Source of the DNA: Prevotella sp.
GTDB lineage: Bacteria > Bacteroidota > Bacteroidia > Bacteroidales > Bacteroidaceae
NCBI GenBank assembly: GCA_017471245.1
Contig: JAFUVB010000041.1
Span: forward strand, 46,833-110,832
DNA: 64,000 bases
Direction: 5' to 3'
The notes under the pieces were generated by a model, which saw only the letters and a list, made by a program, of their open reading frames with translations, was not told where the DNA came from and did not search any database. A program made the translations under genes and the position numbers. Each line of letters starts with the position of its first letter. Position 1 is the stretch's first letter. Positions 53,777 through 63,680 of the stretch are shown in pieces.

Positions 53777-53875
53777 AGGTGAGAGGTGAGCATCTTAGAG
53801 GTGAGAAGTGAGCATCTTAGAGGTGAGAGGTGAGTAATGAGAGGTGTGAGAAGAGATAAGAGAGGTGAGAAGAGG
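53777..53875. repeat. 7-bp array (AGGTGAG type) behind the TamA-like gene
   Basis: Repeats of AGGTGAG and AAGTGAG alternate with the 8-mer CATCTTAG, which occurs twice at regular distance. The array ends 15 bp before the TamA-like stop codon complement at 53890. Confidence 0.85.
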
Positions 53876-53889
53876 GAAATGAGTGATAA

Positions 53890-56289
53890 TCAGAACGGAT
53901 AGCCCACAGCCAGATGGAGTGCCTGACCGTCTTTGAAACGGCGGATGTTATAGAATCCGCTCTTACCTGTGTTGTATGGAACATGCAAACCGATGCCCCA
54001 GTCAACACGGAGCACCAGGAAATCGAGATCGTAACGGAAGCCGACGCCTGTTCCAACAGCCACCTGACTGAGGAATTTCCCTGGCTTAAAGCTGGAATCG
54101 GCAAAAAGGGCATCGATGCTTTCATCGCCATAGCTGCGCCCTATCTTCCAAACGTTGCCCGCATCGAGAAACACGGCACCATAGAGACTTCCGAACAGAC
54201 GGGTGCGGTATTCCAGATTAGAGAGGAATTTCACATCGCCATTCTGCAAGAGATAAGAATAGGCAGGGTCGTCGGTACCCTCGAACTTGCCAGGTCCGAT
54301 GCTCCTCATGGGGAAAGCACGGATGCTGTTGGCACCGCCCACATAGAACGATTCACAGAAAGGAGCTTCCTTGCTGTTGCCGTAGCTATAGATCACGCCT
54401 GCGCTCACATGACCCACCAACTGGGAGAGATTGGTGAGGCGCCACAGTTTCGTGAAATCAGTTTCCACCTTGACAAATTGTGAATAGGGATTTTTGAACA
54501 TCTCCTTGCCCTGCTCGCTCCATTTCTTTCCCGTGGCCATGAAGAGCAGAGAAGATATGTTGCCCGACTGCGAGAGGGAGGTCTCCCACGTGATGGGATT
54601 CTTCATCGACGAGGGACTCTTATAAGCGTATGTGTATCGCATCTTGGGGATAAAAACATTCTGCATCGTTGCCTTGAGGTATGGGTTGGATGTGAGGATG
54701 CTGTCGAAATAGTTTGTGGTATGGACAAGATGCTGATAGGTGATTGTCAGTGGACTCAACTCATGCCGGCTTGTAGCTGTTTTCGACCATCGGTAGGTCC
54801 ATTCGGCAGAGAAATTCACCATCTTGAAATAGTCGGGACGGTTGAGGGTGGTGCGCGACAGCTTGGCGATTGTAGAGGGTGAGCTGTAATATGTGCGCAT
54901 CCTTCGGCGGACATTCTGCTGCCGATTCTGCGAGCGACGGGCAAACCATTCGCGCCATGGAAGCACCAGACGGGGGAATTCCACCGATGCATCAACGCCA
55001 TATTCGTAGGTGTTCAGGCGCTTGGTGCCGCTTGCTCCCCCACTCCGCTGCCATTCATACGAGCCGTGGAGATTGATGTCAAGCAGTTCTCCGCCACGGA
55101 ATGCATTGCGTTTAGTGAAACCAAGCACCAACTCGGGGCCTATTCTGCCAGAAGTCTTGTTCTTGAGATTGGTTTCGATGTAAGAATCGTATGGTTTGTC
55201 GAGCACGCAGTTGAGCGCAAGGTCGAGGGTATCGCAGAGAGAGGTTGTATCCCTCGGCGTGAAAGAGAAATCGACCATGCTGAAAATGCCCTTGCCATTG
55301 ATCTTGCTGACCGACTCAAGATACTTGTCGTTGCTGAAAGGCTGCCCATGGCGCAGTTTCATATCACCCATAACGACACCGAGGCGCACAGGAGGGCGGG
55401 ATCCGGAAAAGCGGACTTTGAAGAAGCCACGGCCGAGAGAGTCGTTGAGCTGCTGCATGAACTGCTTGCGCAAATCAACGGTGACATTGCCGATATACCA
55501 TTTGTGGCGGGCTTCCTCAGGCAGATTGTCAATGGCCTGCAGGCGCAGTTGCGCTTTTCCAGGAACTGCCAGCGTGTCGGCAAGATAGGAAGAAAAAGAC
55601 TGCTGATAATAATAATAGCCGTTGTTGCGAAACAGGTTGGAAAGGCGGGCTCGCTCCGCATCGAGAGCCTCCACGGTGAAAGGATCGCCAGGATGAATTC
55701 TTGCATCGCCTAAAGTCTCTCGGATGAGACTGTCGGCGGTTGCAGGGAAGTGTTCATAGCTGATACTGTCTATCGTGAAAAGATGGTTCATCTTCAAGGT
55801 ATAGCCTATTTTCATCTTCTTGGGATTGCGTTGTGGAATGGTGTCGTAGCTCACCGAGCCTCTGAAATAGCCGTGGTTGCGCAGCACCGACTGTGCGACA
55901 GATGCACGCAGCGCAGGATTCACCCAGCTCATCAGCACAGGCTGCTTGCCAAAAGTGCTGGTCATCCATTTCGAGAAACCATCTTCCTTGTCGGCAAATG
56001 CGTTCCATATCCACAGTCCGTATGGGAAAGGAGTGCGATAATAGCTGCTTCCGAAGAGTGCGCCGTTAGGAGCCGTTGCCAGAGCCGCCTCCACTTCTTC
56101 CTGGGTGGTGATGAAATTCTGGTTGCGGTCGTAGTCCTGATAGTCTATTTTCGTGAGACCTGTAAAGAGTTTGTCATCTTCGGGGACGCCGCTTGTGGTG
56201 GAACAGGAAGAAAACAGCAGGCTTCCTATAACCATGATGCACGCAGCCGCGAAACACACCTTATTATATATATAATAGACAGGTTGCAT
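53890..56289 (-). CDS. TamA/BamA-family outer-membrane protein with lipobox
   Basis: A 799-residue Omp85-type protein. A lipobox (LLFSSCSTTSG, Cys about 29) indicates that the N-terminus is lipidated, which is common for Bacteroidetes TamA-like proteins but not for E. coli TamA. POTRA-like domains lie in the N-terminal third (for example PNGALFGSSYYRTPFPYG and HLFTIDSISYEHFPATADSL), and the C-terminal barrel has FYVGGANSIRAFPMRSIGPG, the conserved Omp85 motif. It is encoded 2 bp after the TamB-like gene, so the two work together in outer-membrane assembly or lipid transport. Confidence 0.9.
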   Translation of the reverse strand: MQPVYYIYNKVCFAAACIMVIGSLLFSSCSTTSGVPEDDKLFTGLTKIDYQDYDRNQNFITTQEEVEAALATAPNGALFGSSYYRTPFPYGLWIWNAFADKEDGFSKWMTSTFGKQPVLMSWVNPALRASVAQSVLRNHGYFRGSVSYDTIPQRNPKKMKIGYTLKMNHLFTIDSISYEHFPATADSLIRETLGDARIHPGDPFTVEALDAERARLSNLFRNNGYYYYQQSFSSYLADTLAVPGKAQLRLQAIDNLPEEARHKWYIGNVTVDLRKQFMQQLNDSLGRGFFKVRFSGSRPPVRLGVVMGDMKLRHGQPFSNDKYLESVSKINGKGIFSMVDFSFTPRDTTSLCDTLDLALNCVLDKPYDSYIETNLKNKTSGRIGPELVLGFTKRNAFRGGELLDINLHGSYEWQRSGGASGTKRLNTYEYGVDASVEFPRLVLPWREWFARRSQNRQQNVRRRMRTYYSSPSTIAKLSRTTLNRPDYFKMVNFSAEWTYRWSKTATSRHELSPLTITYQHLVHTTNYFDSILTSNPYLKATMQNVFIPKMRYTYAYKSPSSMKNPITWETSLSQSGNISSLLFMATGKKWSEQGKEMFKNPYSQFVKVETDFTKLWRLTNLSQLVGHVSAGVIYSYGNSKEAPFCESFYVGGANSIRAFPMRSIGPGKFEGTDDPAYSYLLQNGDVKFLSNLEYRTRLFGSLYGAVFLDAGNVWKIGRSYGDESIDALFADSSFKPGKFLSQVAVGTGVGFRYDLDFLVLRVDWGIGLHVPYNTGKSGFYNIRRFKDGQALHLAVGYPF

Positions 56290-56291
56290 TT

Positions 56292-59200
56292 TTACTTGTT
56301 CGTTTTTAATGAATCAGAATTTACGTTGCTCTTTTCGTTCAGCGGAACCGACACTGCAGATGAGTCGTTTCTGAAAAAGTTCCCTGCCGGCCGTGAGGTT
56401 GCTGGCAGTGGCTGCTGGTCGCTCTTGAACCGGAAGATATCCTTGAAGTGCTGCAATGTACGGCGCCAGATGAATCCGCCGCCATACTGCTGGGTATAAC
56501 CATCGAGCCAGTCGTATGAATTGTTGTCGAAGAACAACTTCAGATATTTGTTTGCCGTGTCGTCCAAACGATATTCCAACGACACATTGTCAAAGAACGA
56601 CTGGTTGCGGTTTGCCATATCCGAGCCTGTAGATACAAGTCCGCCCACCGTGATCTTCACCCTGTTGTTCCAGAAACGCTTGGCAAACTTGAACGAATAG
56701 TCGGTGTGCATGGCACCAGAGGCATCGGTGGCATTATCGAGATTGACTGAGAGGTCGAGCGTGCGCAATGCATTGCCTGTGATCTGATTAATCTCACTTT
56801 CCAGGAAGCTGCTCAATGCACCGTTCATGGAGAACCCGCTGGTGTTGCCGTCGGCAAGATACATACCCGTGGTGAGCATGGTTACCGCCAGTTTTCCGCG
56901 CTGCTCAAGACTCATCGTCTGCAGTTCATTATGCAATGCCATGTCTTCGGGAGCATCCAATGTGAACTCAAGTCCCATGTCGTTCAAGGTCTTGGTGATG
57001 ATGACCCCGCAATCGAAGTTCACACTGCGCCCTATTCCGTTGGCACCGGATACTGTTGCTTTCGTGTTTTCAACGGCAGTGATATTCAATGTGGGATTCA
57101 TGGGGTCGCCTGTAAACTCGATGTAACTTCCATCCTGTATGGTGAACGTCTTCAGCGGGATAATCGGCAATGCATATTTCATTTCTCCATTGTCAAGCGT
57201 ATAACGTCCTGTGAGGCGCAGGTTGTCTGCCGTGTTATACTGCATACGGAGATTTCCGCCGCCCATCAGGTCGATATAGTTGTTGTGCGCCGCATTCAGG
57301 TAGGCCATTACATGAGCACCCTTTGCCACAGACATCGTGAGGTCCATGTTGAAACCAGTGAGCGGCGGGCGGTTGATGATGGTTTGCGTGGTGTCGCTGA
57401 AGTCGGTGAACTTTACCAATTCATCCAACTGGTTGTCGGTGGTGAGAGGAGAATCACGCAATACGTAGCTGACATCGGTCGTTCCTAACACATCGAGTCG
57501 TCCCCGGAGACTGAGATTATCAAACGGACCGCTCATTGCACCATAGAAATTGACAAATGCCCTGCCAAATGCTACGCTTTTGGCGTTCTCCTTGGCATTG
57601 ATAATCTCAAAATTCTGAGCTCGCATCCGCACGTTCATCGTCATTCGGTCGAGATTTGAGAAATCAATGTTTCCGGCAACGTTCAGCGGATTGTCGTTAT
57701 AGGCATACATCTCGAAATTCTCAAGCAAGAGGCGGCTGCCGACAATGCGGACTGGATCGTTGCTGAAGCGCAGGTCGAGACCATAAGGAATGCTTACAAG
57801 ATGGCACGAATCGAGGAACACCTCGCCATCGACCGCCGGTTTGCTCAAGGCTCCCCGCACCCTGATCTCGCCTTCACCATATCCATTGAAGCCGAATAGT
57901 TGGTCGGGAATAAAACCATTGACAAGAGATATCGGCAAACGCTCCAGATTGAGCGTGGCATCCAGATAGCCATTATTTTCTGAGCGATAGGTTCCCGTGA
58001 CCGTTCCTACCTCATGATGATCCACGGAAAGAGTTCCGTCGACATAGTGGGAACCGTCATCACTCGGCATGTATACGAATTCCATGCCCAGATTGCCCAT
58101 CATGCTTCCCTCATAGGTCAGATCATCAATATCCATTGATGAGGAAACGGTAAGATGGCTGCCGTCTTGCACGATGTGGTAGTCTCCGTTTACAAATCCC
58201 GTAACCTTCGGCATGTAGGGTATTACGGAGATAACTTCCTCAAGATTCAGTTTGTTCAGTGACAATGTCAGGTCTTGCAACGCCTCTTCATTCTCATCAT
58301 TTGAATAGAGTTTCACACCTGTTCCGTCCTCTGCCAATATATCAAGATTGGCAGACACACGGCGGTTGTCGGCAAGAAACACGTAGTTGTCTTCATTGAT
58401 GTGGGCATCACGATAGGCGATGACAGCATCTTTACTCTTCAGATGAAGCCGGATGCCGTTCTCTTCCATTGCCGCCTCTGCACCCAAGCGAACACCAAGT
58501 TTGTCTTGCGCATCATAATAGCGCACATTGAAACCGGCACCTCTCTCCATCAAGAAACCGTCGAAAAGAGTGTTGAAGACAAATTGTGGATTCTTTATAT
58601 TGTTGCGTACCTGCCCGTTGAAGGTAATGTTTGTACTGTCGGATACGAAATTCAGCCGAAGCGTATCGAGTTGAACACTATCTGCCAACAATGAGAGCAT
58701 CTTGATTTGTCCGTTCAATCCATCGCGGGGAGATGTGGTCATGTGGATGTCTGCCTTCTCTAAGAGATATCCGTGCCGCTCCAGCATCCTGCTAAAAAAG
58801 TTGTCGTGTCCTGTCTGCAAGTCGATGCGGGCAACAGGGAAGCGCTTGCGCAATGCCAATTGGTCGATATGCTTTTCACCAAGCTGTTTCTTCACTTCCG
58901 AAATCAGATTGTCACCCACCTTCATCAACTGTTTATAGCCCCCCGATGCATCCATATCAAGATGGAAATCACCGCAATCCACCACAGCATGTGTGGTATC
59001 GCGGCGTGTAAGCACATCAGTCACGATGTCGTCAGGACGATAAACGTCATCCTTACCGCGAATGGTAATGTCGGATGCCATACCTTGAACCTTGTAATAA
59101 TCCTCCATATCAGTGGCGACATCAAAATGGCCGCATAGTGCTACACTCATCGGTTCGTCAACAAGATGGAGATTATAAAGGTCTGCGTGACTCAAATCAG

Positions 59201-60977
59201 CTGCCACGGTGGCATTCAGCACTTTCTTTCCAGTGAGAGCATCAAGCGTGATTAAGCCTTGAAGCAACGGGTTGTTAGCCACGATATCGGCATGCACCTT
59301 ACCTTTTCCGATTGTTGCTGTTGCATCCATACCGTCAAGATTATACTCACCGTAACTGAATTTCGTTACTTTGGCGGTGGCATTCAGTTGTGTCTTGGGC
59401 GAAAAAACGTCTGTTCCAGCACCTTTTATGTCTATGTTTCCAGTAAAGTCGCCCATGTCATAGGATGGCAAGAAGTGCTTGATTTGCAGATTATTGGCTG
59501 TTACTGATGCTTGATATTGCATCGATTTTGTGTCAATGCTACCCTTTGCATAGACACGCCCGCGGCTTTCGGTAGCCATGATATCCGCAGTATAACGGCT
59601 GCCATCTGCCTTCACCCTGCCTTTGATGCCAATTCCTTGAGGGATGCGGATACCGTCCATTGTCTTGGGGTCTACGAGAGCGGTAATGAAACTAAGATTC
59701 TGAGTCTTGGCATCCAATGAAATATCAGCCTGGAGACGATCCAGATCATCCAGATTCCCAAGAGTTCCCTTTGCATTGATGTTGAAAGCACCAGGCAACT
59801 TCGCATTCAAGCCAGTAAACTCCATGCGCTTCATATTGCCTGCCATGACGGTCTTCACCGTAAGAGGCTGGTTCGGCCATTGACGAATAAACTGAGTGGG
59901 CATTCCACCCAAGAATCGCATGATGTCTTGTTTGCCAAATGAACCATCGGCAGAAATATGAATTTTTCCTGGTGACTGGGGGCTGAACGCATCCATGTCC
60001 ATCACCACATGCGCATCTAATGATGATTCTGGGGTTCGCAGTTTGACATCGGGAAGATGGATACGGGTGGAATCTAAGGCTACCGGACCTGCCAATTCAG
60101 TGATTTCCACGCCGCTCTGCTCCTTTAAAGAACAATTCCTGATGGAGAGATTCAACTTTGGACTACAGTAATACAACGAGTCGATGCCTATGTTAATGTC
60201 TGAAAAAGCGAGGTGATTATAATCTAATCCCTTGGTTCGAGGCTCGAAACGCTGGTCATAGTTCAATCTGCCTCCTTTCCAGTCAACGTTTCCTACACGG
60301 TATTCTCCCTTGAAAAGATCAAAGTAGCCATCTTTTGCAACCGTCGCTCCCAAATGTGCAGACACCCGCAGGGAATCACCAGGCATGCGAACAGCCACAT
60401 CACTGCGCTCAACGTTTAACTTGTCAACGAAAATTTTCCAATAGTTATTGCTCTCGGTTGTATCGGGCGGTACGGTATCACTCAATTCCACCAACACCTG
60501 AGCATCGGCAAGCAATGCCTCGTTAATACGCAGTTCTTCTGCTTTCAAGTCAATGCCATGGCTCTCTAACGACAATTTCCCCGCATGTCCTTTCACGCGA
60601 GTATCGGGAATAAAGCCGACGGTATTGAAGGTGATGCCATTGAAATCCAATGCATCTATTTCCACCTGCTTTTTAAACAAAGGCCACAACTGGACATCCA
60701 CCACCAATTTGCGAATGTCAGCCACTGTGTCTTTCACTTGTGGTAGTGAATCGTTAGGCTGCAATACACGAAGTCCCTCCACACCAAGATTTAAAGGAAA
60801 TTCGAGATTCACATGCTCAACGGTTATCTCCATGCCGGTTTTTTCTGAGGCAACACGAGCAACTTGCTTCACCGCCCAATTCTGAACAGGGGGCAAATAA
60901 AGCAACACTGCCAGCAGGACAACCAGCAGTATAGGGACAAGAACGACTATCCCAACCCACTTTAGCACTCGCCTCAT
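56292..60977 (-). CDS. tamB: TamB-like (AsmA/DUF490) translocation and lipid-transport protein
   Basis: A 1561-residue protein with one N-terminal membrane anchor (WVGIVVLVPILLVVLLAVLL) and a long beta-rich periplasmic body; the C-terminal part is the TamB/DUF490 domain (ALSSFLESEINQITGNALRT and later VSLEYRLDDTANKYLKLFFD). The family forms a hydrophobic groove between the membranes and works with TamA-type barrels; YhdP/TamB-type proteins move phospholipids to the outer membrane. ATG 60977 (MRRVLKW) is chosen, since a longer frame would start inside the promoter at 60998-61029. Confidence 0.93.
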   Translation of the reverse strand: MRRVLKWVGIVVLVPILLVVLLAVLLYLPPVQNWAVKQVARVASEKTGMEITVEHVNLEFPLNLGVEGLRVLQPNDSLPQVKDTVADIRKLVVDVQLWPLFKKQVEIDALDFNGITFNTVGFIPDTRVKGHAGKLSLESHGIDLKAEELRINEALLADAQVLVELSDTVPPDTTESNNYWKIFVDKLNVERSDVAVRMPGDSLRVSAHLGATVAKDGYFDLFKGEYRVGNVDWKGGRLNYDQRFEPRTKGLDYNHLAFSDINIGIDSLYYCSPKLNLSIRNCSLKEQSGVEITELAGPVALDSTRIHLPDVKLRTPESSLDAHVVMDMDAFSPQSPGKIHISADGSFGKQDIMRFLGGMPTQFIRQWPNQPLTVKTVMAGNMKRMEFTGLNAKLPGAFNINAKGTLGNLDDLDRLQADISLDAKTQNLSFITALVDPKTMDGIRIPQGIGIKGRVKADGSRYTADIMATESRGRVYAKGSIDTKSMQYQASVTANNLQIKHFLPSYDMGDFTGNIDIKGAGTDVFSPKTQLNATAKVTKFSYGEYNLDGMDATATIGKGKVHADIVANNPLLQGLITLDALTGKKVLNATVAADLSHADLYNLHLVDEPMSVALCGHFDVATDMEDYYKVQGMASDITIRGKDDVYRPDDIVTDVLTRRDTTHAVVDCGDFHLDMDASGGYKQLMKVGDNLISEVKKQLGEKHIDQLALRKRFPVARIDLQTGHDNFFSRMLERHGYLLEKADIHMTTSPRDGLNGQIKMLSLLADSVQLDTLRLNFVSDSTNITFNGQVRNNIKNPQFVFNTLFDGFLMERGAGFNVRYYDAQDKLGVRLGAEAAMEENGIRLHLKSKDAVIAYRDAHINEDNYVFLADNRRVSANLDILAEDGTGVKLYSNDENEEALQDLTLSLNKLNLEEVISVIPYMPKVTGFVNGDYHIVQDGSHLTVSSSMDIDDLTYEGSMMGNLGMEFVYMPSDDGSHYVDGTLSVDHHEVGTVTGTYRSENNGYLDATLNLERLPISLVNGFIPDQLFGFNGYGEGEIRVRGALSKPAVDGEVFLDSCHLVSIPYGLDLRFSNDPVRIVGSRLLLENFEMYAYNDNPLNVAGNIDFSNLDRMTMNVRMRAQNFEIINAKENAKSVAFGRAFVNFYGAMSGPFDNLSLRGRLDVLGTTDVSYVLRDSPLTTDNQLDELVKFTDFSDTTQTIINRPPLTGFNMDLTMSVAKGAHVMAYLNAAHNNYIDLMGGGNLRMQYNTADNLRLTGRYTLDNGEMKYALPIIPLKTFTIQDGSYIEFTGDPMNPTLNITAVENTKATVSGANGIGRSVNFDCGVIITKTLNDMGLEFTLDAPEDMALHNELQTMSLEQRGKLAVTMLTTGMYLADGNTSGFSMNGALSSFLESEINQITGNALRTLDLSVNLDNATDASGAMHTDYSFKFAKRFWNNRVKITVGGLVSTGSDMANRNQSFFDNVSLEYRLDDTANKYLKLFFDNNSYDWLDGYTQQYGGGFIWRRTLQHFKDIFRFKSDQQPLPATSRPAGNFFRNDSSAVSVPLNEKSNVNSDSLKTNK

Positions 60978-60997
60978 AGCAACATGTTTTATGAATG

Positions 60998-61029
60998 CAA
61001 AGATACAAAAATCCGAGACTGGATGCAAA
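60998..61029 (-). promoter_or_regulatory. Promoter of the tamB-tamA operon
   Basis: TTTG (61026-61029), 20 bp, TATCTTTG (60998-61005) on the minus strand; a complete match to the Bacteroidetes consensus. It decides the tamB start at 60977. Confidence 0.8.
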
Positions 61030-61081
61030 TTTTCAACTTGTATTTTTCAAGATTCGCCCAAAAAGCACCAGTCCAAGATAT

Positions 61082-61750
61082 CTAAATATCGAACGACTGC
61101 CAAAGATTCTCCTTTGGTAGAGGTGCTTCCACGCATATCTTTTGCTTGCTCACGGGGTGAATGAATTCAATCTTGCGGGCAAGAAGTGATATACTACCAT
61201 TTGGATTAGAGCGCTTTGCACCATATTTCAGGTCACCCCTGATGGGACAGCCAATCTTTGACAATTGGCAGCGGATCTGATGATGGCGACCTGTGAGCAA
61301 CTCCACTTCTATTAGCGTATAATTGGTGGATGCGCCGATAACTTGATAATTCAGGATTGCCTGTTTAGAATGGGAAACCTGACGGTTGTATGCGCGGCTC
61401 TTATTCTGTTTTTCATCGCGCACCAACCAATGAGTGAGCGTTCCAGATAAAGGATCAGGACGCTGCGAAGTAATAGCCCAATAGGTTTTATGCACTTCAT
61501 TGTTTCGAAACATGTCGTTCAAGCGGGCAAGAGCCTTCGATGTTCGGGCAAAAACGACAAGTCCAAATACAGGACGATCAAGGCGATGCACAACACCAAG
61601 AAACACTTCCCCAGGTTTAGCATATTTTTCCTTGATATAAGCTTTCACAATATCCGTCAGAGGTTTGTCGCCAGTTTTGTCACCTTGGACGATTTCTCCA
61701 CACTCTTTATTGACGATAATAATATGATTATCTTCGTAGACTACTTGCAT
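61082..61750 (-). CDS. RluA-family pseudouridine synthase
   Basis: A 222-residue enzyme that isomerises uridine to pseudouridine in rRNA or tRNA. The catalytic Asp is in VHRLDRPVFGLVVFARTSKA (the RLD motif), followed by HKTYWAI and the C-terminal strand motif LLTGRHHQIRCQLS and PIRGDLKYG. No S4 domain is present, so it is a short RluA/TruC-type enzyme. Target uridines cannot be told from sequence. Confidence 0.93.
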   Translation of the reverse strand: MQVVYEDNHIIIVNKECGEIVQGDKTGDKPLTDIVKAYIKEKYAKPGEVFLGVVHRLDRPVFGLVVFARTSKALARLNDMFRNNEVHKTYWAITSQRPDPLSGTLTHWLVRDEKQNKSRAYNRQVSHSKQAILNYQVIGASTNYTLIEVELLTGRHHQIRCQLSKIGCPIRGDLKYGAKRSNPNGSISLLARKIEFIHPVSKQKICVEAPLPKENLWQSFDI

Positions 61751-61770
61751 TATTCGGAATATTTAATATG

Positions 61771-61778
61771 CAAAGATA
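61771..61778 (-). promoter_or_regulatory. -7 element of the pseudouridine synthase gene
   Basis: The minus strand reads TATCTTTG, 20 bp before ATG 61750. The -33 region lacks TTTG. Confidence 0.5.
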
Positions 61779-61956
61779 CAAACTTTTCTGGAATGATTCA
61801 TACTTTTCTTTCCATTTTATCATATTTTCCCGATTATTGACTGTTATATTGAACTAAATTACATTGTTTTTCTTGATAATACAGTATGAAGGCTACATTT
61901 ACTACTACATTACTACACAATCTGAACATCTAATGAATGAACACTTTGAACGTATA

Positions 61957-61988
61957 ATAAAAAAGGGTACGCTGCTGGCGTACCCTTT
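61957..61988 (-). terminator. Rho-independent terminator of the TetR-fabG operon
   Basis: AAAGGGTACGC (61962-61972) pairs with its perfect complement (61978-61988) across a 5-nt loop. On the minus strand the hairpin is followed by a run of T. It is 18 bp past the fabG stop. Confidence 0.88.
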
Positions 61989-62006
61989 ACCAATATGATT
62001 GCTCAA

Positions 62007-62744
62007 TTACATATTCATACCACCATCAACCTGAATAACCTGCCCGCTGATATAGCTTGACATGTCTGAGGCAAGGAAGACTGCGCACGATGCAATATCA
62101 TCAACAGTTCCGCCACGGCGCAGAGGTATCTTGTCAATCCACTCCTTACGGATTTCATCAGGAAGAGCCTGTGTCATTGCCGTATCAATAAAGCCTGGTG
62201 CTATAGCATTTGCTCGGATTCCGCGTGGTCCCATCTCCTGACCAATCGACTTGGCCAAAGCTATCAGACCGGCCTTGGAAGCAGCATAGTTAGCCTGACC
62301 GGCATTACCATGTACGCCCACGACTGATGCCATATTGATTATTGATCCTGAACGCTGACGCATCATCACTGGTATACATGCATGGATAAAATTGAATGCA
62401 CTCTTCAAATTCACAGCAATCACAGCATCCCACTGGGCTTCGCTCATGCGAAGCATCAGTCCGTCCTTGGTGATTCCTGCATTATTTACAAGAATATCAA
62501 TACTACCAAACTCTTCTTTCACCTGCTTCACAACATCTTCTGTCTGCGTAAAATCAGCAGCATTTGAAGCATAACTCTTTGCCTTTACACCAAGAGCGGC
62601 AATTTCACTTTCTGTTTCTTGATTCACCTCGAGATCTGTGAATGCAATGTTTGCACCTTCTGCGGCAAATCTCTGCGCGATAGCTTTTCCGATACCGCGG
62701 GCAGCACCTGTTATAAGGGCTGTTCTACCATCTAATAATCCCAT
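62007..62744 (-). CDS. fabG: 3-oxoacyl-ACP reductase
   Basis: A 245-residue SDR that reduces 3-oxoacyl-ACP to 3-hydroxyacyl-ACP in fatty-acid synthesis. Motifs: TGAARGIGKAIAQRFA for NADP, ILVNNAGITKDGLMLRM, catalytic Ser-Tyr-Lys in MASVVGVHGNAGQANYAASK (Tyr153, Lys157), and the C-terminal SSYISGQVIQVDGGMNM. ATG 62744 is preferred to the in-frame ATG two codons upstream, but the two differ by only two residues. A TetR-type gene lies 25 bp upstream on the same strand. Confidence 0.95.
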   Translation of the reverse strand: MGLLDGRTALITGAARGIGKAIAQRFAAEGANIAFTDLEVNQETESEIAALGVKAKSYASNAADFTQTEDVVKQVKEEFGSIDILVNNAGITKDGLMLRMSEAQWDAVIAVNLKSAFNFIHACIPVMMRQRSGSIINMASVVGVHGNAGQANYAASKAGLIALAKSIGQEMGPRGIRANAIAPGFIDTAMTQALPDEIRKEWIDKIPLRRGGTVDDIASCAVFLASDMSSYISGQVIQVDGGMNM

Positions 62745-62768
62745 GTCCAATGATTAATTATTAATAAA

Positions 62769-63362
62769 TTACTTGATAATCGTTTTACCCAATGCTCCAT
62801 AAACAAACTTGGCAACAAGAGGCTTACTGGTTTCTGGGGTTAAACCATGACCAATGCGTCCATAAATATACGGCACCTCCAATCCCTTGATACAATAATG
62901 CGTGATTTCTGCAACCAAGTCAACATTATCGACTTCAAATTCTCCAACAGCTTTGCCTTCAGAATAAACCTTGCGGAATATCTCCAATTCATCCTCATCA
63001 AAGTTTTTCCGAACTTTCTCTACCATCCAAATATTGCGGAAAAAGGCAGCTCGAAGATTACCATTACGCATCACGGTTTCCTTAATCATATCAAGGTGCG
63101 TATATATCAACTCAAGAATTTTATCTTGGGGACGAATCTTCATATTGGCAACTTCATCCATTTTATCTGAGAGTCTCTCCAGTTCACTTTCTATAACTGC
63201 CTGATATACATCCTCCTTACTCTTAAAGTAAGTGTAAAGTGTCCGGCGACCTTTTCCTGAAGCCACGGCAATATCATTCATAGTTGTATTCTCCAGACCG
63301 TTCTTTGCGAACAATTGCCTGGCAACATCAACCAACCGTTGTCTTGTCTTGGATATTGACAT
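62769..63362 (-). CDS. TetR-family transcriptional regulator
   Basis: A 197-residue TetR regulator with the helix-turn-helix at about 10-60 (RQRLVDVARQLFAKNGLENT, then TMNDIAVASGKGRRTLYTYF) and a ligand-binding C-terminal helical domain. It forms an operon with fabG, so it may tune fatty-acid synthesis in response to an acyl ligand, similar in logic to FabR or FabT. This is inferred from position. Confidence 0.92.
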   Translation of the reverse strand: MSISKTRQRLVDVARQLFAKNGLENTTMNDIAVASGKGRRTLYTYFKSKEDVYQAVIESELERLSDKMDEVANMKIRPQDKILELIYTHLDMIKETVMRNGNLRAAFFRNIWMVEKVRKNFDEDELEIFRKVYSEGKAVGEFEVDNVDLVAEITHYCIKGLEVPYIYGRIGHGLTPETSKPLVAKFVYGALGKTIIK

Positions 63363-63405
63363 GATATCTCCTCCACTAACAATTGCACATTAATAATATC
63401 GTGTG

Positions 63406-63437
63406 CAAAATTATTGTTTTTATTTGAAACCACCAAA
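63406..63437 (-). promoter_or_regulatory. Promoter of the TetR-fabG operon
   Basis: TTTG (63434-63437), 20 bp, TAATTTTG (63406-63413) on the minus strand: a full match to the Bacteroidetes consensus, about 44 bp before the start at 63362. The rest of the 318-bp spacer is AT-rich and holds no recognisable element except the tRNA promoter. Confidence 0.8.
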
Positions 63438-63628
63438 TATTTACACATTATTTAAATTCACTTTTTGATTATAATTAGTTTATACGACATTAACTACAAT
63501 TCATGTTTCAGGACTAAGGTGTAAATATATCATATTATATTAAAGGTATCTATTTAAACTGAAATTTGTTAGAATTTAATCAAAAATGGTAAATACGCAA
63601 CATACAAAGAAATTATTTTGTTATAATA

Positions 63629-63660
63629 CTTGCATATTTCCCAAAAAGTTTGTACCTTTG
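63629..63660 (+). promoter_or_regulatory. Promoter of the tRNA-Met gene
   Basis: CTTG (63629-63632), 20 bp, TACCTTTG (63653-63660). The tRNA begins 20 bp further on. Confidence 0.65.
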
Positions 63661-63680
63661 CATCCGCAAATAAGAAACAT

